NCBI RefSeq assembly: GCF_014257025.1
Contig: NZ_JACMSF010000007.1
Location: 62,001-126,000, forward strand
DNA length: 64,000 bases
Direction of reading: 5' to 3'
Source of the DNA: Streptomyces cupreus
GTDB lineage: Bacteria; Actinomycetota; Actinomycetes; Streptomycetales; Streptomycetaceae
Below are positions 42,718-51,923 of the stretch, one piece after another (the stretch's first letter is position 1; every line of letters starts with the position of its first letter). Both the position numbers and the translations under genes were made by a program. The notes under the pieces were generated by a model that did no database searches, was not told the origin of the DNA, and worked only from the letters and a program-made list of their open reading frames with translations.

Positions 42718-43707
42718 CTACGGGACCACCACTGTCTTGCGGCCCACCCCCGCGGCGAACTGGTCCAGTGCCTCCGGGTAGCGGTCCAGGGGGATGCGGT
42801 CGCTGATGAAGATCTCTGGGTTCAGGGCGCCGTTCGCGAAGAGTTCCGCCGCTCGTTCGAAGCTGTGGAGGACCGCCATCGAGCCGGTGATCGTGATCTC
42901 CTGGTTGTAGATGCGGTACGGGTCGATCGTTACGCGTGTTGCGTAGTCCGCCACTCCGAACTGCAGGAATGTTCCCGCCTTGGCCACCCTCTCCAAGCCG
43001 TCCTGGATCGCCGCCGCGTTGCCCGTCGCGTCCACCACCACGTCCCAGCCCTGCGGGCGGTCCAGTTCGTCCGCGTTCGCCGCCGACGCCGATACCCCCA
43101 GCCGCCGTGCCGTCTCCAGGCGCGCCGGGTTCACGTCCACCACGTCGACGCGCGCCGCCCCGGTCCGCTTCGCCAGCTCCAGCATCATCAGGCCCATCGT
43201 CCCCGAGCCGTAGATCAGGACGTGCGCGCCCAGGCGGGACTGCAGGACGTCGTAGCCCCGTACCGCGCACGACAGCGGTTCCACCAGCGCCGCGTCCTGC
43301 GTGCGGACGTGTTCGGGCAGCCGTACGCAATTCGCCACCGGAGCCACCGCGTACTGCGCCGCGCCCCCCGCCGTCGTCACGCCGATCGCCGCCCAGCGTT
43401 CGCAGAGGTTGTTGTGGCCGGTACGGCAGTAGCGGCACTCGTAGCAGTAGAGGGAGGGGTCCACCGCCACTCGGTCGCCCACCGACAGTTCCGTGACCTG
43501 GGTCCCGACCCCGACCACCTCGCCCGCGAACTCGTGCCCGGGCACGATCGGCAGCTTCGGTGCGAACTCGCCCTGGAGGATGTGCAGGTCCGTGCCGCAC
43601 AGGCCGCAGGCCGCGACCTCGACGACCACTTCACGCGGGCCCGGTGTCGGATCCGGAACCTCGGCGACCACGGCGCGGCCCACGGACTCGATGACGGCGG
43701 CCTTCAT
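42718..43707 (-). CDS. Zinc-dependent alcohol/polyol dehydrogenase
   Basis: 329 aa, MDR superfamily. Catalytic zinc site: CGLCGTDLHI and GHEFAGEVVGVG; structural-zinc lobe CYECRYCRTGHNNLC with four cysteines; NAD site YGSGTMGLMMLELAKRTGA. The sorbitol/xylitol dehydrogenase subgroup fits best. Its ATG overlaps the permease stop (ATGA), last gene of the DeoR-binding protein-permease-permease-dehydrogenase operon, so it probably oxidises the polyol that the importer brings in. Confidence 0.92.
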   Translation of the reverse strand: MKAAVIESVGRAVVAEVPDPTPGPREVVVEVAACGLCGTDLHILQGEFAPKLPIVPGHEFAGEVVGVGTQVTELSVGDRVAVDPSLYCYECRYCRTGHNNLCERWAAIGVTTAGGAAQYAVAPVANCVRLPEHVRTQDAALVEPLSCAVRGYDVLQSRLGAHVLIYGSGTMGLMMLELAKRTGAARVDVVDVNPARLETARRLGVSASAANADELDRPQGWDVVVDATGNAAAIQDGLERVAKAGTFLQFGVADYATRVTIDPYRIYNQEITITGSMAVLHSFERAAELFANGALNPEIFISDRIPLDRYPEALDQFAAGVGRKTVVVP

Positions 43708-44528
43708 TTCACGGCTCCCAACGACAGGCCCTGGACCAGCTTGTCCTGGGCGGCGAACCCCGCGGCGAGCACCGGCAGGGAGATGACGAGCGACGCGGCG
43801 CACACCTTCGCCAGGAACAGGCCCTGGCTGGTGATGAAGCCGGTCAGGAAGACGGGGGCGGTCTCGGCCACCACGCCGGTCAGCACCCGAGCGAAGAGCA
43901 GCTCGTTCCAACTGAAGATGAAGCAGATCAGGGCTGTCGCCGCTATTCCGGGGAGGGCTATCGGGGCCACCACCCGGGCCAGGATCGTCGGCAGCTTCGC
44001 TCCGTCCACCCGCGCCGCCTCGATCACCGCCACCGGCACCTCGGACAGGAACGACTGCATCATCCAGACCGCGATCGGCAGGTTCATCGACGTGTAGAGG
44101 ATGACCAGCAGCCAGATGTTGTCCAGCATGTCCGTGTTCTTCGCGAACAGATAGATGGGCAGCAGGCCTGCCACCACCGGGAGCATCTTTGTCGACAGGA
44201 AGAAGAACAGGACGTCCGTCCACTTCTTCACCGGGCGGATCGACAGGGCGTACGCGGCCGGGAGCGCCAGCAGCAGTACCAGCAGCGTCGAACCCACCGA
44301 CGCCACCGTCGAGTTGATCAGCGAGGGCCACGGGCTCGCCCCGCCGCCCGTGCCGAAGAACTCCCGGTAGCCGTCCAGGGTGAGCGCCGCCCCGAACGAC
44401 GGCGGGTTCGTCGCCGCGTCCTCCTCCGAGTGGAAGGACGTCAGGGCCATCCAGGCGATGGGCAGGAAGAACAGGATCCCGACGAACCAGGCCACCAGGC
44501 CAAGACCGTTTCGGCGTATGACGTTCAT
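43704..44528 (-). CDS. Carbohydrate ABC transporter permease (MalG type)
   Basis: 274 aa, six helices, with the cytoplasmic EAA loop IEAARVDGAKLPTILARVVAP that contacts the ATPase. It overlaps the previous permease and the dehydrogenase by ATGA junctions. With the MalF-type partner and the lipoprotein it forms a polyol/sugar importer. No ATPase gene is near; in Streptomyces the shared ATPase MsiK commonly serves such systems. Confidence 0.93.
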   Translation of the reverse strand: MNVIRRNGLGLVAWFVGILFFLPIAWMALTSFHSEEDAATNPPSFGAALTLDGYREFFGTGGGASPWPSLINSTVASVGSTLLVLLLALPAAYALSIRPVKKWTDVLFFFLSTKMLPVVAGLLPIYLFAKNTDMLDNIWLLVILYTSMNLPIAVWMMQSFLSEVPVAVIEAARVDGAKLPTILARVVAPIALPGIAATALICFIFSWNELLFARVLTGVVAETAPVFLTGFITSQGLFLAKVCAASLVISLPVLAAGFAAQDKLVQGLSLGAVK

Positions 44529-45463
44529 GCGCGGGACACCTCCTCGCGGAACAGGGACGAGACGACCCGCAGCGCGAAGGTCGCGATGATGATCGAGCCG
44601 ATGACGACCAGGACGCCGGCGGCCGAGGCGAGGCCGTTCTCATGGGCCTGGTAGAAGCTCTGGTAGACGGTGTAGGGGAGGTTCGCCGTGCCCAGGCCGC
44701 CCGAGGTGATCGTGAAGACCGCGTCGAAGTTCTGGACGATGTAGATCGAGCCCAGCAGGGCGCCCAACTCCAGATACCTGCGCAGGTGGGGGAGTGTCAG
44801 GTGGCGGAAGATCTGCCAGTCGCTCGCGCCGTCCACCCGTGCCGCCTCGATCTGTTGCTGGTCCCGGCTCTGCAGGCCCGCCAGCAGGATCAGCATCATG
44901 AACGGGGTCCACTGCCAGACCAGGGCGGCTTCCACGGCGAGGAGCGGGGTGTTGGAGATCCAGTCCGGTTGCGGGCCGCCCACGTACTGCAACAGGCCGT
45001 TGAACAGGCCGTATTCGGGGTTGTAGAGGACGTGCTTCCAGAGCAGGGCAGCCGCCACCGGGACCACCAGGAAGGGGGCGATCAGCAGAGTGCGGACCAC
45101 TCCCCGGCCCTTGAACTTCCGGTCCAGCAGCAGCGCCAGGACCAGGCCCAGGATCAGGCTCGCCAGTACCACGGCGACCGTGAGCAGGACCGTCGTCCAG
45201 ACCGAGCGGCGCAGGTCGGCGTCGGTGAGGACTTCCGAGTAGTTCGCGAAGCCGGTGAAGCTGCGGGCGTCGGGGTAGAGCGAGTTCCAGTCGAAGAACG
45301 AGATCACCAGCGTGGCCACGAACGGCAGCTGGGTCACCGCGATCATGAAGATCAGCGCGGGGAGGAGCGGGGCGCGGGTGGCCCACGCGCGCAGACGGTC
45401 CGAGGGGCGCTTCTCGGTGCGTACGGATGGTGCGGCTGTCGGAGCGGTGGTTGTGGCGGTCAT
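44525..45463 (-). CDS. Carbohydrate ABC transporter permease (MalF type)
   Basis: 312 aa from ATG 45463, which overlaps the stop of the binding-protein gene (ATGA). Six helices and the EAA loop IEAARVDGASDWQIFRHLTLP. The N-terminal 25 residues are Thr/Ala-rich and disordered. Partner of the following permease in the polyol-type importer. Confidence 0.93.
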   Translation of the reverse strand: MTATTTAPTAAPSVRTEKRPSDRLRAWATRAPLLPALIFMIAVTQLPFVATLVISFFDWNSLYPDARSFTGFANYSEVLTDADLRRSVWTTVLLTVAVVLASLILGLVLALLLDRKFKGRGVVRTLLIAPFLVVPVAAALLWKHVLYNPEYGLFNGLLQYVGGPQPDWISNTPLLAVEAALVWQWTPFMMLILLAGLQSRDQQQIEAARVDGASDWQIFRHLTLPHLRRYLELGALLGSIYIVQNFDAVFTITSGGLGTANLPYTVYQSFYQAHENGLASAAGVLVVIGSIIIATFALRVVSSLFREEVSRA

Positions 45464-46827
45464 CGTCCCTCGTACTCCTCGGCGATCTCCTCGGCGAGCT
45501 CCTGCGATTTCCTCAGGGCCGACTCGACGGACTGACGTCCGGCGATGGCCGCGCTGATCTCCTGGGAGACCTTGGTGCCGAGATCGGTGAACTCGGGGAT
45601 GCCGACGAACTGGATGCCGGGTGCCGGACGCGGCTGCACCCCCGGGTCGTTCGGGCGGGCACCCTCGATGGCCTCCTTCGTCATCTCCTGGAAGGCGGCG
45701 GCCTCCGCGCGGTACGCCGGGTTCTCGTACGTCGAGGCGCGCTTGCCCGCCGGTACGTCGGACCAGCCGATCTCGTCGCCGACCAGTTCCTCGTACTGCT
45801 TGCTCGACGCCCAGGAGACGAACTGCCAGGCCTTGTCGGGGTTGCGGGAGGCTTCCTGGATGCCCCAGGCCCAGGTGTAGAGCCAGCCGGAGGAGTCGGT
45901 CTCCTCGACCGGCGCGGGCGCGTAGCCGACCTTGCCCTTGACCGGGGAGTCGGCGGACTCCAGGGAGCCGGCGGCGGATGTGGCGTCGTACCACATGGCG
46001 ACCTTGCCCTGGGTCATGTTGTTCAGGCACTCGGCGAAGCCGGACTGGGCCGCGCCGGACTCGCCGTGCTCACGAACCAGGCCGACATAGAACTTCGTCG
46101 CCTTTTCCCATTCAGGGGAGTCGAGCCGGGCCTTCCAGCCCTTGTCGAACCAGGTGCCGCCGAAGGTGTTCACGACCGTGGTGAGGGGAGCCATGACCTC
46201 GCCCCAGCCGGGCAGACCGCGCAGACAGATGCCCTTCATGCCCGACTCGGCGCCGTCGACCCGCGCGGCGAGGTCCGCCACCTGCTGCCAGGTGGGGTGC
46301 GCGGGCATCGTCAGGCCCTCCTTCTGGAAGATGTCCTTGCGGTACATCAGGAAGGACGACTCGCCGTAGAAGGGCTGGCCGTAGAGCTTGCCGTCGTCGC
46401 CCGTCAGGGACTGGCGCATCGGCTTGAGAATGTCCTGTTCGTCGTAGGCCGGGTCCTGCGCGACGTAGGAGTCCATCTCTTTCAGCCAGTCGTTGCGGGC
46501 GTAGATCGGTATCTCGTAGTTGGAGAGGGTCGCGACGTCGTACTGGCCGGCCTGGTTGGCGAAGTCCTGGCTGATCTTGTCGCGGACGTCGTTCTCGGGC
46601 AGCACGGTGAAGTTGACCTTGATGCCGGTCTCTTCGGTGAAGTGGGGAGCGAGCTTCTGCAGCTCCACCATCTGCGGGTTGTTGACCATGAGGACGTTGA
46701 TCGAGTCGCCGCCCGATCCGGCCCCGCCCGCTCCGACCCAGCAGCCGGAGAGCAGCGGGGCGAGCAGCGTCCCTACGGCGGCCGTGGCGAGCGTGGCTCG
46801 CGGCCCCCGTCGGCTCTGGGTTCGCAT
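45460..46827 (-). CDS. Extracellular solute-binding lipoprotein (polyol/sugar)
   Basis: 455 aa. Lipoprotein signal peptide ending in the lipobox LLSGC (residues 24-28). Family 1 solute-binding features: LAPHFTEETGIKVNF, YDVATLSNYEIPIYA, FLMYRKDIFQKEGL and NPDKAWQFVSWASS. It resembles SmoE-type sorbitol/mannitol-binding proteins, which agrees with the linked dehydrogenase. It follows the DeoR regulator by 79 bp. Confidence 0.92.
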   Translation of the reverse strand: MRTQSRRGPRATLATAAVGTLLAPLLSGCWVGAGGAGSGGDSINVLMVNNPQMVELQKLAPHFTEETGIKVNFTVLPENDVRDKISQDFANQAGQYDVATLSNYEIPIYARNDWLKEMDSYVAQDPAYDEQDILKPMRQSLTGDDGKLYGQPFYGESSFLMYRKDIFQKEGLTMPAHPTWQQVADLAARVDGAESGMKGICLRGLPGWGEVMAPLTTVVNTFGGTWFDKGWKARLDSPEWEKATKFYVGLVREHGESGAAQSGFAECLNNMTQGKVAMWYDATSAAGSLESADSPVKGKVGYAPAPVEETDSSGWLYTWAWGIQEASRNPDKAWQFVSWASSKQYEELVGDEIGWSDVPAGKRASTYENPAYRAEAAAFQEMTKEAIEGARPNDPGVQPRPAPGIQFVGIPEFTDLGTKVSQEISAAIAGRQSVESALRKSQELAEEIAEEYEGR

Positions 46828-46906
46828 GGATCGCTCCTGGTCGTATGGGGAGATAAAGGGCGCAGCCGGGTATGGGTGTGCCCCGCAGGGGAGGTGAGTT
46901 GGAAAT

Positions 46907-47683
46907 TCAGACGCGGATGACCTGTGGTCCCAGCAGCGAGTAGCGGTGGGCCTCCGCCACCGGGAGCAGCGTGCTCGTCACGATCGCCTCCAGCGCGCCG
47001 ACCTCCGCGAACCGGCAGAAGCTGACCGCCCCGAACTTGGTGTGCACGCCCGCGAACACGGTGCGCCGGGAGGCGCGTACGGCCTGTGTCTTGACCTCGC
47101 TGACCGCGGGGTCGGGGGTGGTCAGACCGTGTTCGCGGGAGATGCCGTTGGCGCCGATGAACGCCAGGTCGATGACGAAGCCGGCCAGCATCTTCGTCGT
47201 CCAGTGGTCGACGGTGGCCAGCGTGCCGGAACGTACCCGGCCGCCGAGCAGCAGGACCGAGATGTTCTCGGCCTCCGCCAGCGAGCCCGCGACCGGCAGG
47301 GACGCGGTGACCACGGTCAGCGGCCGGTCCCGGGGGAGCGCCTCGGCGATGAGCTGGGGGGTGAAGCCCTCGTCGACGAAGACGGTCTCGGCGTCCCCGA
47401 GCAGCTCGGCCGCGGCGGTCGCGATCCGGCGCTTTTCGGGCACATGGCTGGTGGCGCGGAAGGCGAGCGTCGTCTCGAAACCGGCGCTCTCCACGGGGTA
47501 GGCGCCGCCGTGGGTGCGGCGGACCAGGCCGTGGTCCTCAAGGGCGCGCAGATCCCGTCGTACGGTCTCCTTGGCCACGCCGAGCCGTTCGGCGAGTGCG
47601 TTGACGTCCACGGAACCGCTGGCGCGTGCCGCGCGGATGATCTCGCGTTGGCGTTCTTCCGCGGTTCTGTTCAATGTCGTCAC
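46907..47683 (-). CDS. DeoR-family regulator of the polyol operon
   Basis: 258 aa, GTG start. N-terminal helix-turn-helix ERQREIIRAARASGSVDVNALAERLGVAKET-VRRDL (given in parts; recognition helix VAKETVRRDLRAL) and a DeoRC sugar-phosphate sensor domain with FVDEGFTPQLIAEAL and GANGISREHGLTTPD. First gene of the operon; it probably represses it until a phosphorylated sugar or polyol binds. Confidence 0.92.
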   Translation of the reverse strand: MTTLNRTAEERQREIIRAARASGSVDVNALAERLGVAKETVRRDLRALEDHGLVRRTHGGAYPVESAGFETTLAFRATSHVPEKRRIATAAAELLGDAETVFVDEGFTPQLIAEALPRDRPLTVVTASLPVAGSLAEAENISVLLLGGRVRSGTLATVDHWTTKMLAGFVIDLAFIGANGISREHGLTTPDPAVSEVKTQAVRASRRTVFAGVHTKFGAVSFCRFAEVGALEAIVTSTLLPVAEAHRYSLLGPQVIRV

Positions 47684-48009
47684 CCGCCTTTGCGCTGCGC
47701 TGCCCGTTCGGGCTCATGAGGGAATTTCTACAGCGGGTGTCTGGCGGTGACCAGGTTTGTTACCGGGGTGATGCTGACCTTGTGTGCCCGTTCGGTCTTG
47801 TACGGGTCCGGGTCGGGCCCAGGGGGCGGGGGTGTCGGCCGTATGGCGGCTGCGGGTGTGTTGTGGCTGGTCACGCAGTTCCCCGCGCCCCTTGGCCTGC
47901 GCTGTCGTGCTGGGTCCCGGATGCTCGGGGCATCGATCTGCCGTGCCCGAATGAGTGGGCGGACGGGCCCGTTCTTTGCCCGTCCGCCCCTTGCCGCAGC
48001 TCTTTTGGG
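47684..48009. other. Intergenic region DeoR/uronate dehydrogenase
   Basis: 326 bp upstream of the deoR-type gene and downstream of the uronate dehydrogenase gene. It holds intergenic repeat copy C (47848-47894) and the leftward promoter of the polyol operon, for which I see no clear hexamers. No supported gene: the open frames here have no ribosome site and resemble shadow frames. Confidence 0.6.
47848..47894 (-). repeat. Dispersed Streptomyces intergenic repeat, copy C
   Basis: On the minus strand AAGGGGCGCGGGGAACTGCG, GTGACCAGCC and CACACCCGCAGCC: the short variant of the same family as copies A and B, lacking the central GCGGCTCCGCCGC hairpin. Confidence 0.7.
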
Positions 48010-48819
48010 TCAGTACGGCCAGATCGGGGGGTCGTTCACGAAGTGGCCGCCCAGGTGGGTGTGGGCCTCGTTCGTGGGGTCCAGCTCGCCCTGCTCCGCG
48101 ATCAGCTTCTCGGCGTAGGGCTCGGAGTCGTCCTGGGGGTCGTAGCCGAGGGAGCGTGCCGTGCTGAGGTCCCACCACAGGCGGGTGTTGGCGGAGGAGC
48201 CGTAGACGACCTTGTGGCCGACGTCCTCGGCGGTCAGGGCCGCGTGGAAGAGGCGGGCGCCGTCCGCCGGGCTCATCCAGAGCGACAGCATGCGGACGCC
48301 GGTGGGCTTCGGGAAGCAGGAGCCGATGCGGACCGAGACGGTCTCCAGGCCGTACTTGTCCCAGTAGAACTGCGCGAGATCCTCTCCGAAGGACTTGGAC
48401 AGGCCGTAGAAGGTGTCCGGGCGGCGCGGGGTGTCGATCGGGATGAGGGGGTCGCCCTCCTGGGGGCGGGGGGTGAAGCCGACCGCGTGGTTGGAGGAGG
48501 CGAAGACGATGCGTGCGACGCCCTCCTCGCGTGCGGACTCGTACAGGTTGTAGGTGCCCTCGATGTTCGCCCGGAGGATCTTCTCGAACGGGGCTTCCAG
48601 GGAGATGCCCGCGAGGTGGATGATCGCGTCGACACCCCGGACGGCCTCGCGCAGCGCATCCTTGTCGGCGAGGTCCGCGACGATCGCGTCCGGCTCGCCC
48701 TCGATGGGGCGCAGGTCGAGAAGGCGCAGCCGGTAGCCGTACTCGGGCAGCAGATCCCGCATCAGGGTGCCGAGTCCGCCGGCGGCGCCGGTGAGCAGAA
48801 CGGTGCGGGGCGCTGGCAT
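48010..48819 (-). CDS. udh: Uronate dehydrogenase
   Basis: 269 aa, the length of bacterial Udh. Short-chain/epimerase-type Rossmann fold: LTGAAGGLGTLMRDLL (NAD motif), IIHLAGISLEAPFEKIL, FASSNHAVGF (catalytic Ser) and FYGLSKSFGEDL (Tyr-x3-Lys). It oxidises galacturonate or glucuronate to the aldarolactone, first step of the oxidative uronate route. AGGAGA precedes the ATG. It is divergent from kdgD, the later pathway enzyme, across a 171-bp shared control region. Confidence 0.85.
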   Translation of the reverse strand: MPAPRTVLLTGAAGGLGTLMRDLLPEYGYRLRLLDLRPIEGEPDAIVADLADKDALREAVRGVDAIIHLAGISLEAPFEKILRANIEGTYNLYESAREEGVARIVFASSNHAVGFTPRPQEGDPLIPIDTPRRPDTFYGLSKSFGEDLAQFYWDKYGLETVSVRIGSCFPKPTGVRMLSLWMSPADGARLFHAALTAEDVGHKVVYGSSANTRLWWDLSTARSLGYDPQDDSEPYAEKLIAEQGELDPTNEAHTHLGGHFVNDPPIWPY

Positions 48820-48925
48820 CCTCGGGTCTCCTTGAGTAGACGGCCGTGTGACTGCACGGTATTCACATTCGTGGACAAGCTATGGATCATCGCCCCGTCC
48901 CGTCAAGGGTGGCGGAGGTGCTGTT

Positions 48926-48953
48926 CATAAACATAAACTTCGATCAGAAACAC
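48926..48953. promoter_or_regulatory. AT-rich direct-repeat operator in the udh/kdgD spacer
   Basis: CATAAACATAAAC (direct CATAAA repeat, 48926-48938) followed by TTCGATCAGAAAC (48939-48951) forms the only AT-rich block in the spacer. It resembles DeoR/GntR-type operators and is placed to control udh and kdgD together. The regulator is not known. Confidence 0.42.
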
Positions 48954-48990
48954 GCACACAGTCGTGATCGACCCGTTCTAGGGAGAGCCT

Positions 48991-49935
48991 GTGACGCCAG
49001 CCGACCTCGCCGCTCGACTCGGCATCCCCAGCGGGCCGCTGTTCTTCCCCGTCACCGCCTATGACTCCGAGGGCGCCGTCGACCTCGACGTCTACCGCGA
49101 GCATGTGCGCCGCGGGGTGGAGGCCGGGGCCGCCGCCGTCTTCGCGTGCTGCGGCACCGGGGAGTTCCACGCGCTGACGCCCGAGGAGTACCAGGAGTGC
49201 GTACGGGCGGCCGTCGAGGAGACGGCGGGCCGGGTGCCGGTCGTCGCGGGCGCCGGATACGGCACAGCGCTCGCCGTGCGGTACGCGCGGCTCGCCGAGG
49301 CGGCCGGCGCCGACGGGCTGCTCGCCATGCCGCCGTATCTCGTGCTCGCCGCGCAGGAGGGGCTGCTGCGGCACTACCGGGAGGTCGCCGCGGCCACCGC
49401 GCTACCCGTGATTGTCTACCAGCGCGACAACGCCGTGTTCACCCCGCAGACGGTCGTCGACCTCGCCCGAACGGACGGGATCATCGGGTTCAAGGACGGC
49501 CTCGGCGACCTGGACCTCATGCAGCGGATCGTCAGCGCCGTACGCACCGAGGTCCCCGGCGACTTCCTCTACTTCAACGGGCTGCCGACCGCCGAGCAGA
49601 CCCAGCTCGCGTACCGCGCCATCGGCATCACGCTCTACTCGTCGGCCGTGTTCTGCTTCGCCCCCGAGATCGCCCTCGCCTTCCACCAGGCACTGCACCA
49701 CGGCGACGACGCCACCGCGCGCCGCCTCCTGGACGGCTTCTACCAGCCGTTCGTCGAACTGCGCGCCCAGGGCCGCGGTTACGCCGTCGCACTCGTCAAG
49801 GCGGGCGTCCGGCTGCGCGGCCTCGACGTGGGGGAGGTCCGGCCGCCGCTGCACGAACCGAGCGAGGATCATGTCAAGCGGCTCGCTCTGCTGATCGAGC
49901 GTGGGTACGCGCTCCTGGAGGAGGACGGCAAGTGA
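48991..49935 (+). CDS. kdgD: 5-dehydro-4-deoxyglucarate dehydratase
   Basis: 314 aa, GTG start with GGGAGAG just upstream. DHDPS-superfamily TIM barrel of the KdgD type: LFFPVTAYDSEGAVDLDVYR, CCGTGEFHALTPEEY, VIVYQRDNAVFTP (catalytic Tyr) and GIIGFKDGLGDLDLMQ (Schiff-base Lys). It dehydrates and decarboxylates 5-keto-4-deoxyglucarate to 2-ketoglutarate semialdehyde. Together with uronate dehydrogenase it outlines oxidative galacturonate/glucuronate use. The stop overlaps the next gene (GTGA). Confidence 0.92.
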   Translation: MTPADLAARLGIPSGPLFFPVTAYDSEGAVDLDVYREHVRRGVEAGAAAVFACCGTGEFHALTPEEYQECVRAAVEETAGRVPVVAGAGYGTALAVRYARLAEAAGADGLLAMPPYLVLAAQEGLLRHYREVAAATALPVIVYQRDNAVFTPQTVVDLARTDGIIGFKDGLGDLDLMQRIVSAVRTEVPGDFLYFNGLPTAEQTQLAYRAIGITLYSSAVFCFAPEIALAFHQALHHGDDATARRLLDGFYQPFVELRAQGRGYAVALVKAGVRLRGLDVGEVRPPLHEPSEDHVKRLALLIERGYALLEEDGK

Positions 49936-51089
49936 CGGCGTCGGCATTCGTCTACCCCTGGGACGTCAACGGAGACCCGGAGGCGGCCACGAGGATCGCC
50001 GCCCTCGGGGTGGGGCAGGTGACGCTGGCCGCCGCCTACCACTCCACGCGCGCGTTGACCCCCCGCCACCCGCGCCACCGCATCGTCACGGCCGAACACG
50101 CGGCCGTGCTGTACCCGACGGACGCGCGCTGGGACGGCCGGGAGCTGCGCCCCTACGCCGCCGGTGACTGGGCGCCCGGGGACGCCTACGGCGAGGCGGC
50201 GGCCGCGCTCGCCGACGCGGGCCTCGACGTGCACACCTGGGTCGTGCTCGCCCACAACTCCCGCCTCGGCGCCGAGCACCCGGACACCTCCGTCGTCAAC
50301 GCCTACGGCGACCGCTACCCCTGGGCCCCGTGCATCGCCCAGCCCGCCACGCGCGCGTACCTGATCGACCTGGCCGCCGAGGCGGCGGTACGGCCAGGGG
50401 CGCGCGGCACCGAGCTGGAGTCCCTCGGCTGGTACGGCCTCGCCCATCTGCACGCCCACGACAAGACCGGCGGCGTCGGCCTCGGGGAGGCAGGCCAGTA
50501 CCTGATGTCGCTCTGCTTCTGCCCGGCCTGCCGGGAGGGCTACGGCGCACAGGGGCTGGACGCCGAAGAGCTGGCGGCGGTCGTACGGGCAGCGCTGGAG
50601 CCGCTGTGGCAGGGCGTCGCCGCCGACGAGGGCTGGGCGGACGTCGAGAAGCTGCTCGGGGAGGCCGACGCGGCCGCCACACGCGCGTGGCGCGACGAGA
50701 GGGCCCGTACGCTCCAGGAGGCGGCCGTCGCCGCCGTTCGTGCGGCGGCGCCGGACGGCTTCCAGGTGCTGCTGCACGCCGACCCCGTGACGTACCACTG
50801 CGGGGCGAACGCCGGTGTGGATCCGGCCCACATACTGTCCGTCGCCGACGGTGTGGTCGTGCCCTGTACGGGCGGTCCCGGCCTGCTGACGCCGTTCGCG
50901 GAGCAGGGGCGCGGAGTACTCGCCGCCAACCTCACCGTGGTCTCCGGGATGGGCGGCAGTCCGGGCACGCTCGCCGCGGACGTGGCACGCGCGCGTGAGC
51001 TCGGGGCGACGGAACTGCGGCTGTATCACGCGGGGTTGGCGTCCGACGGAGACCTGGAGCTGGTGCGCTCGGCGCTCGCCGGGGGCTGA
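49932..51089 (+). CDS. Unknown protein coupled to kdgD, possible TIM-barrel glycosidase-like
   Basis: 385 aa from GTG 49932, overlapping the kdgD stop. Soluble, no signal peptide. Visible features: AFVYPWDVNGDPEAATRIAA at the start, VTLAAAYHSTRALTPRHPRH, WVVLAHNSRLG, SLCFCPACREGYGAQG (a C-x-C-x2-C cluster that may bind metal) and YHCGANAGVDP. The order of strands and helices looks like a barrel of the kind in glycosidase-like proteins of unknown role. I do not recognise the family. The tight coupling suggests a step in uronate or aldarate metabolism. Confidence 0.75.
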   Translation: MTASAFVYPWDVNGDPEAATRIAALGVGQVTLAAAYHSTRALTPRHPRHRIVTAEHAAVLYPTDARWDGRELRPYAAGDWAPGDAYGEAAAALADAGLDVHTWVVLAHNSRLGAEHPDTSVVNAYGDRYPWAPCIAQPATRAYLIDLAAEAAVRPGARGTELESLGWYGLAHLHAHDKTGGVGLGEAGQYLMSLCFCPACREGYGAQGLDAEELAAVVRAALEPLWQGVAADEGWADVEKLLGEADAAATRAWRDERARTLQEAAVAAVRAAAPDGFQVLLHADPVTYHCGANAGVDPAHILSVADGVVVPCTGGPGLLTPFAEQGRGVLAANLTVVSGMGGSPGTLAADVARARELGATELRLYHAGLASDGDLELVRSALAGG

Positions 51090-51268
51090 AGGAGGGGCGC
51101 GGCGGAATCCGTCGGCCCACGCCGTGCCCTTGAGGGACGTGGTGGTGCACCACGTGATGGGGGAACCCGATCATTGCGGGAGCTGCTTCTTCCGGGGCTA
51201 GCGATGAGTTTCCGGGGCGTGGACGGTCCACCCTTCAAGACCACCGCGGAGACGTTGAGGAGCATCCA

Positions 51269-51856
51269 ATGACGGACTCGATCATCGATCTGGGGCCCCA
51301 GACCCAGGTCCTGGCCCGCCTCGCCGAGCGCGTGACCGACGAGCAGCTGACGGACGCCACACCGTGCCCGGACCTGAGGGTCCGCAACATGCTGGGCCAC
51401 CTGCTGGGCCTGACCATCGCCTTCCGTGACGCCGGCCGCAAGAGCCTGGGCAACACGACCGACACCAACCCCTTCGACACCGTCCCCGACATCGGCCCCG
51501 GCTGGCGCGAGGAGTTCCCCAAGGTCCTCGACGAACTCGCCGAGGCCTGGCGGGACCCGGCCGCCTGGACCGGGATGACCCGAGCGGGCGGCTTCGACCT
51601 CCCCGGCGCGGTCGCCGGCGCCGTCGCCATCGACGAACTGGTCATCCACGGCTGGGACCTGGCCAGGGCCACGGGCCAGCCGTACGCCCCCGACCCGACC
51701 GCACTCCAGGCCTGTCACGACTTCCAACTCGCGGCGAAGGACGACCCCAGCCGCGACGAGATCTTCGGCCCGATCGTCCCCGTGCCCCAGGACGCGTCCC
51801 TGCTGGACCGGGCGGTGGGGTTGAGCGGGCGGGATCCGGAGTGGACGCGGTCATGA
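51269..51856 (+). CDS. TIGR03086-family DinB/maleylpyruvate-isomerase-like protein
   Basis: 195 aa. Four-helix DinB_2/MDMPI-type protein: TPCPDLRVRNMLGHLLGLTIAF carries the first metal histidine and AIDELVIHGWDLARATGQPY the second. Members are thought to be mycothiol- or metal-dependent enzymes of unclear substrate. The 179-bp gap upstream contains two palindromes (GTGGTGCACCAC at 51142, GTGGAC-G-GTCCAC at 51219) of unknown meaning. Confidence 0.87.
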   Translation: MTDSIIDLGPQTQVLARLAERVTDEQLTDATPCPDLRVRNMLGHLLGLTIAFRDAGRKSLGNTTDTNPFDTVPDIGPGWREEFPKVLDELAEAWRDPAAWTGMTRAGGFDLPGAVAGAVAIDELVIHGWDLARATGQPYAPDPTALQACHDFQLAAKDDPSRDEIFGPIVPVPQDASLLDRAVGLSGRDPEWTRS

Positions 51857-51923
51857 GCAGACCGGAGTGGACACAGTCCATAGGCGGAGGCGGGGGAGCG
51901 GGACGCAGACATAGCCTCCCCGC

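Noticed and set aside
51124..51201. 25-codon GTG open frame ending in HCGSCFFRG, possible peptide precursor
   Set aside because: No ribosome site at the right distance, no modifying-enzyme genes nearby, and it overlaps palindromic sequence; chance is as likely.
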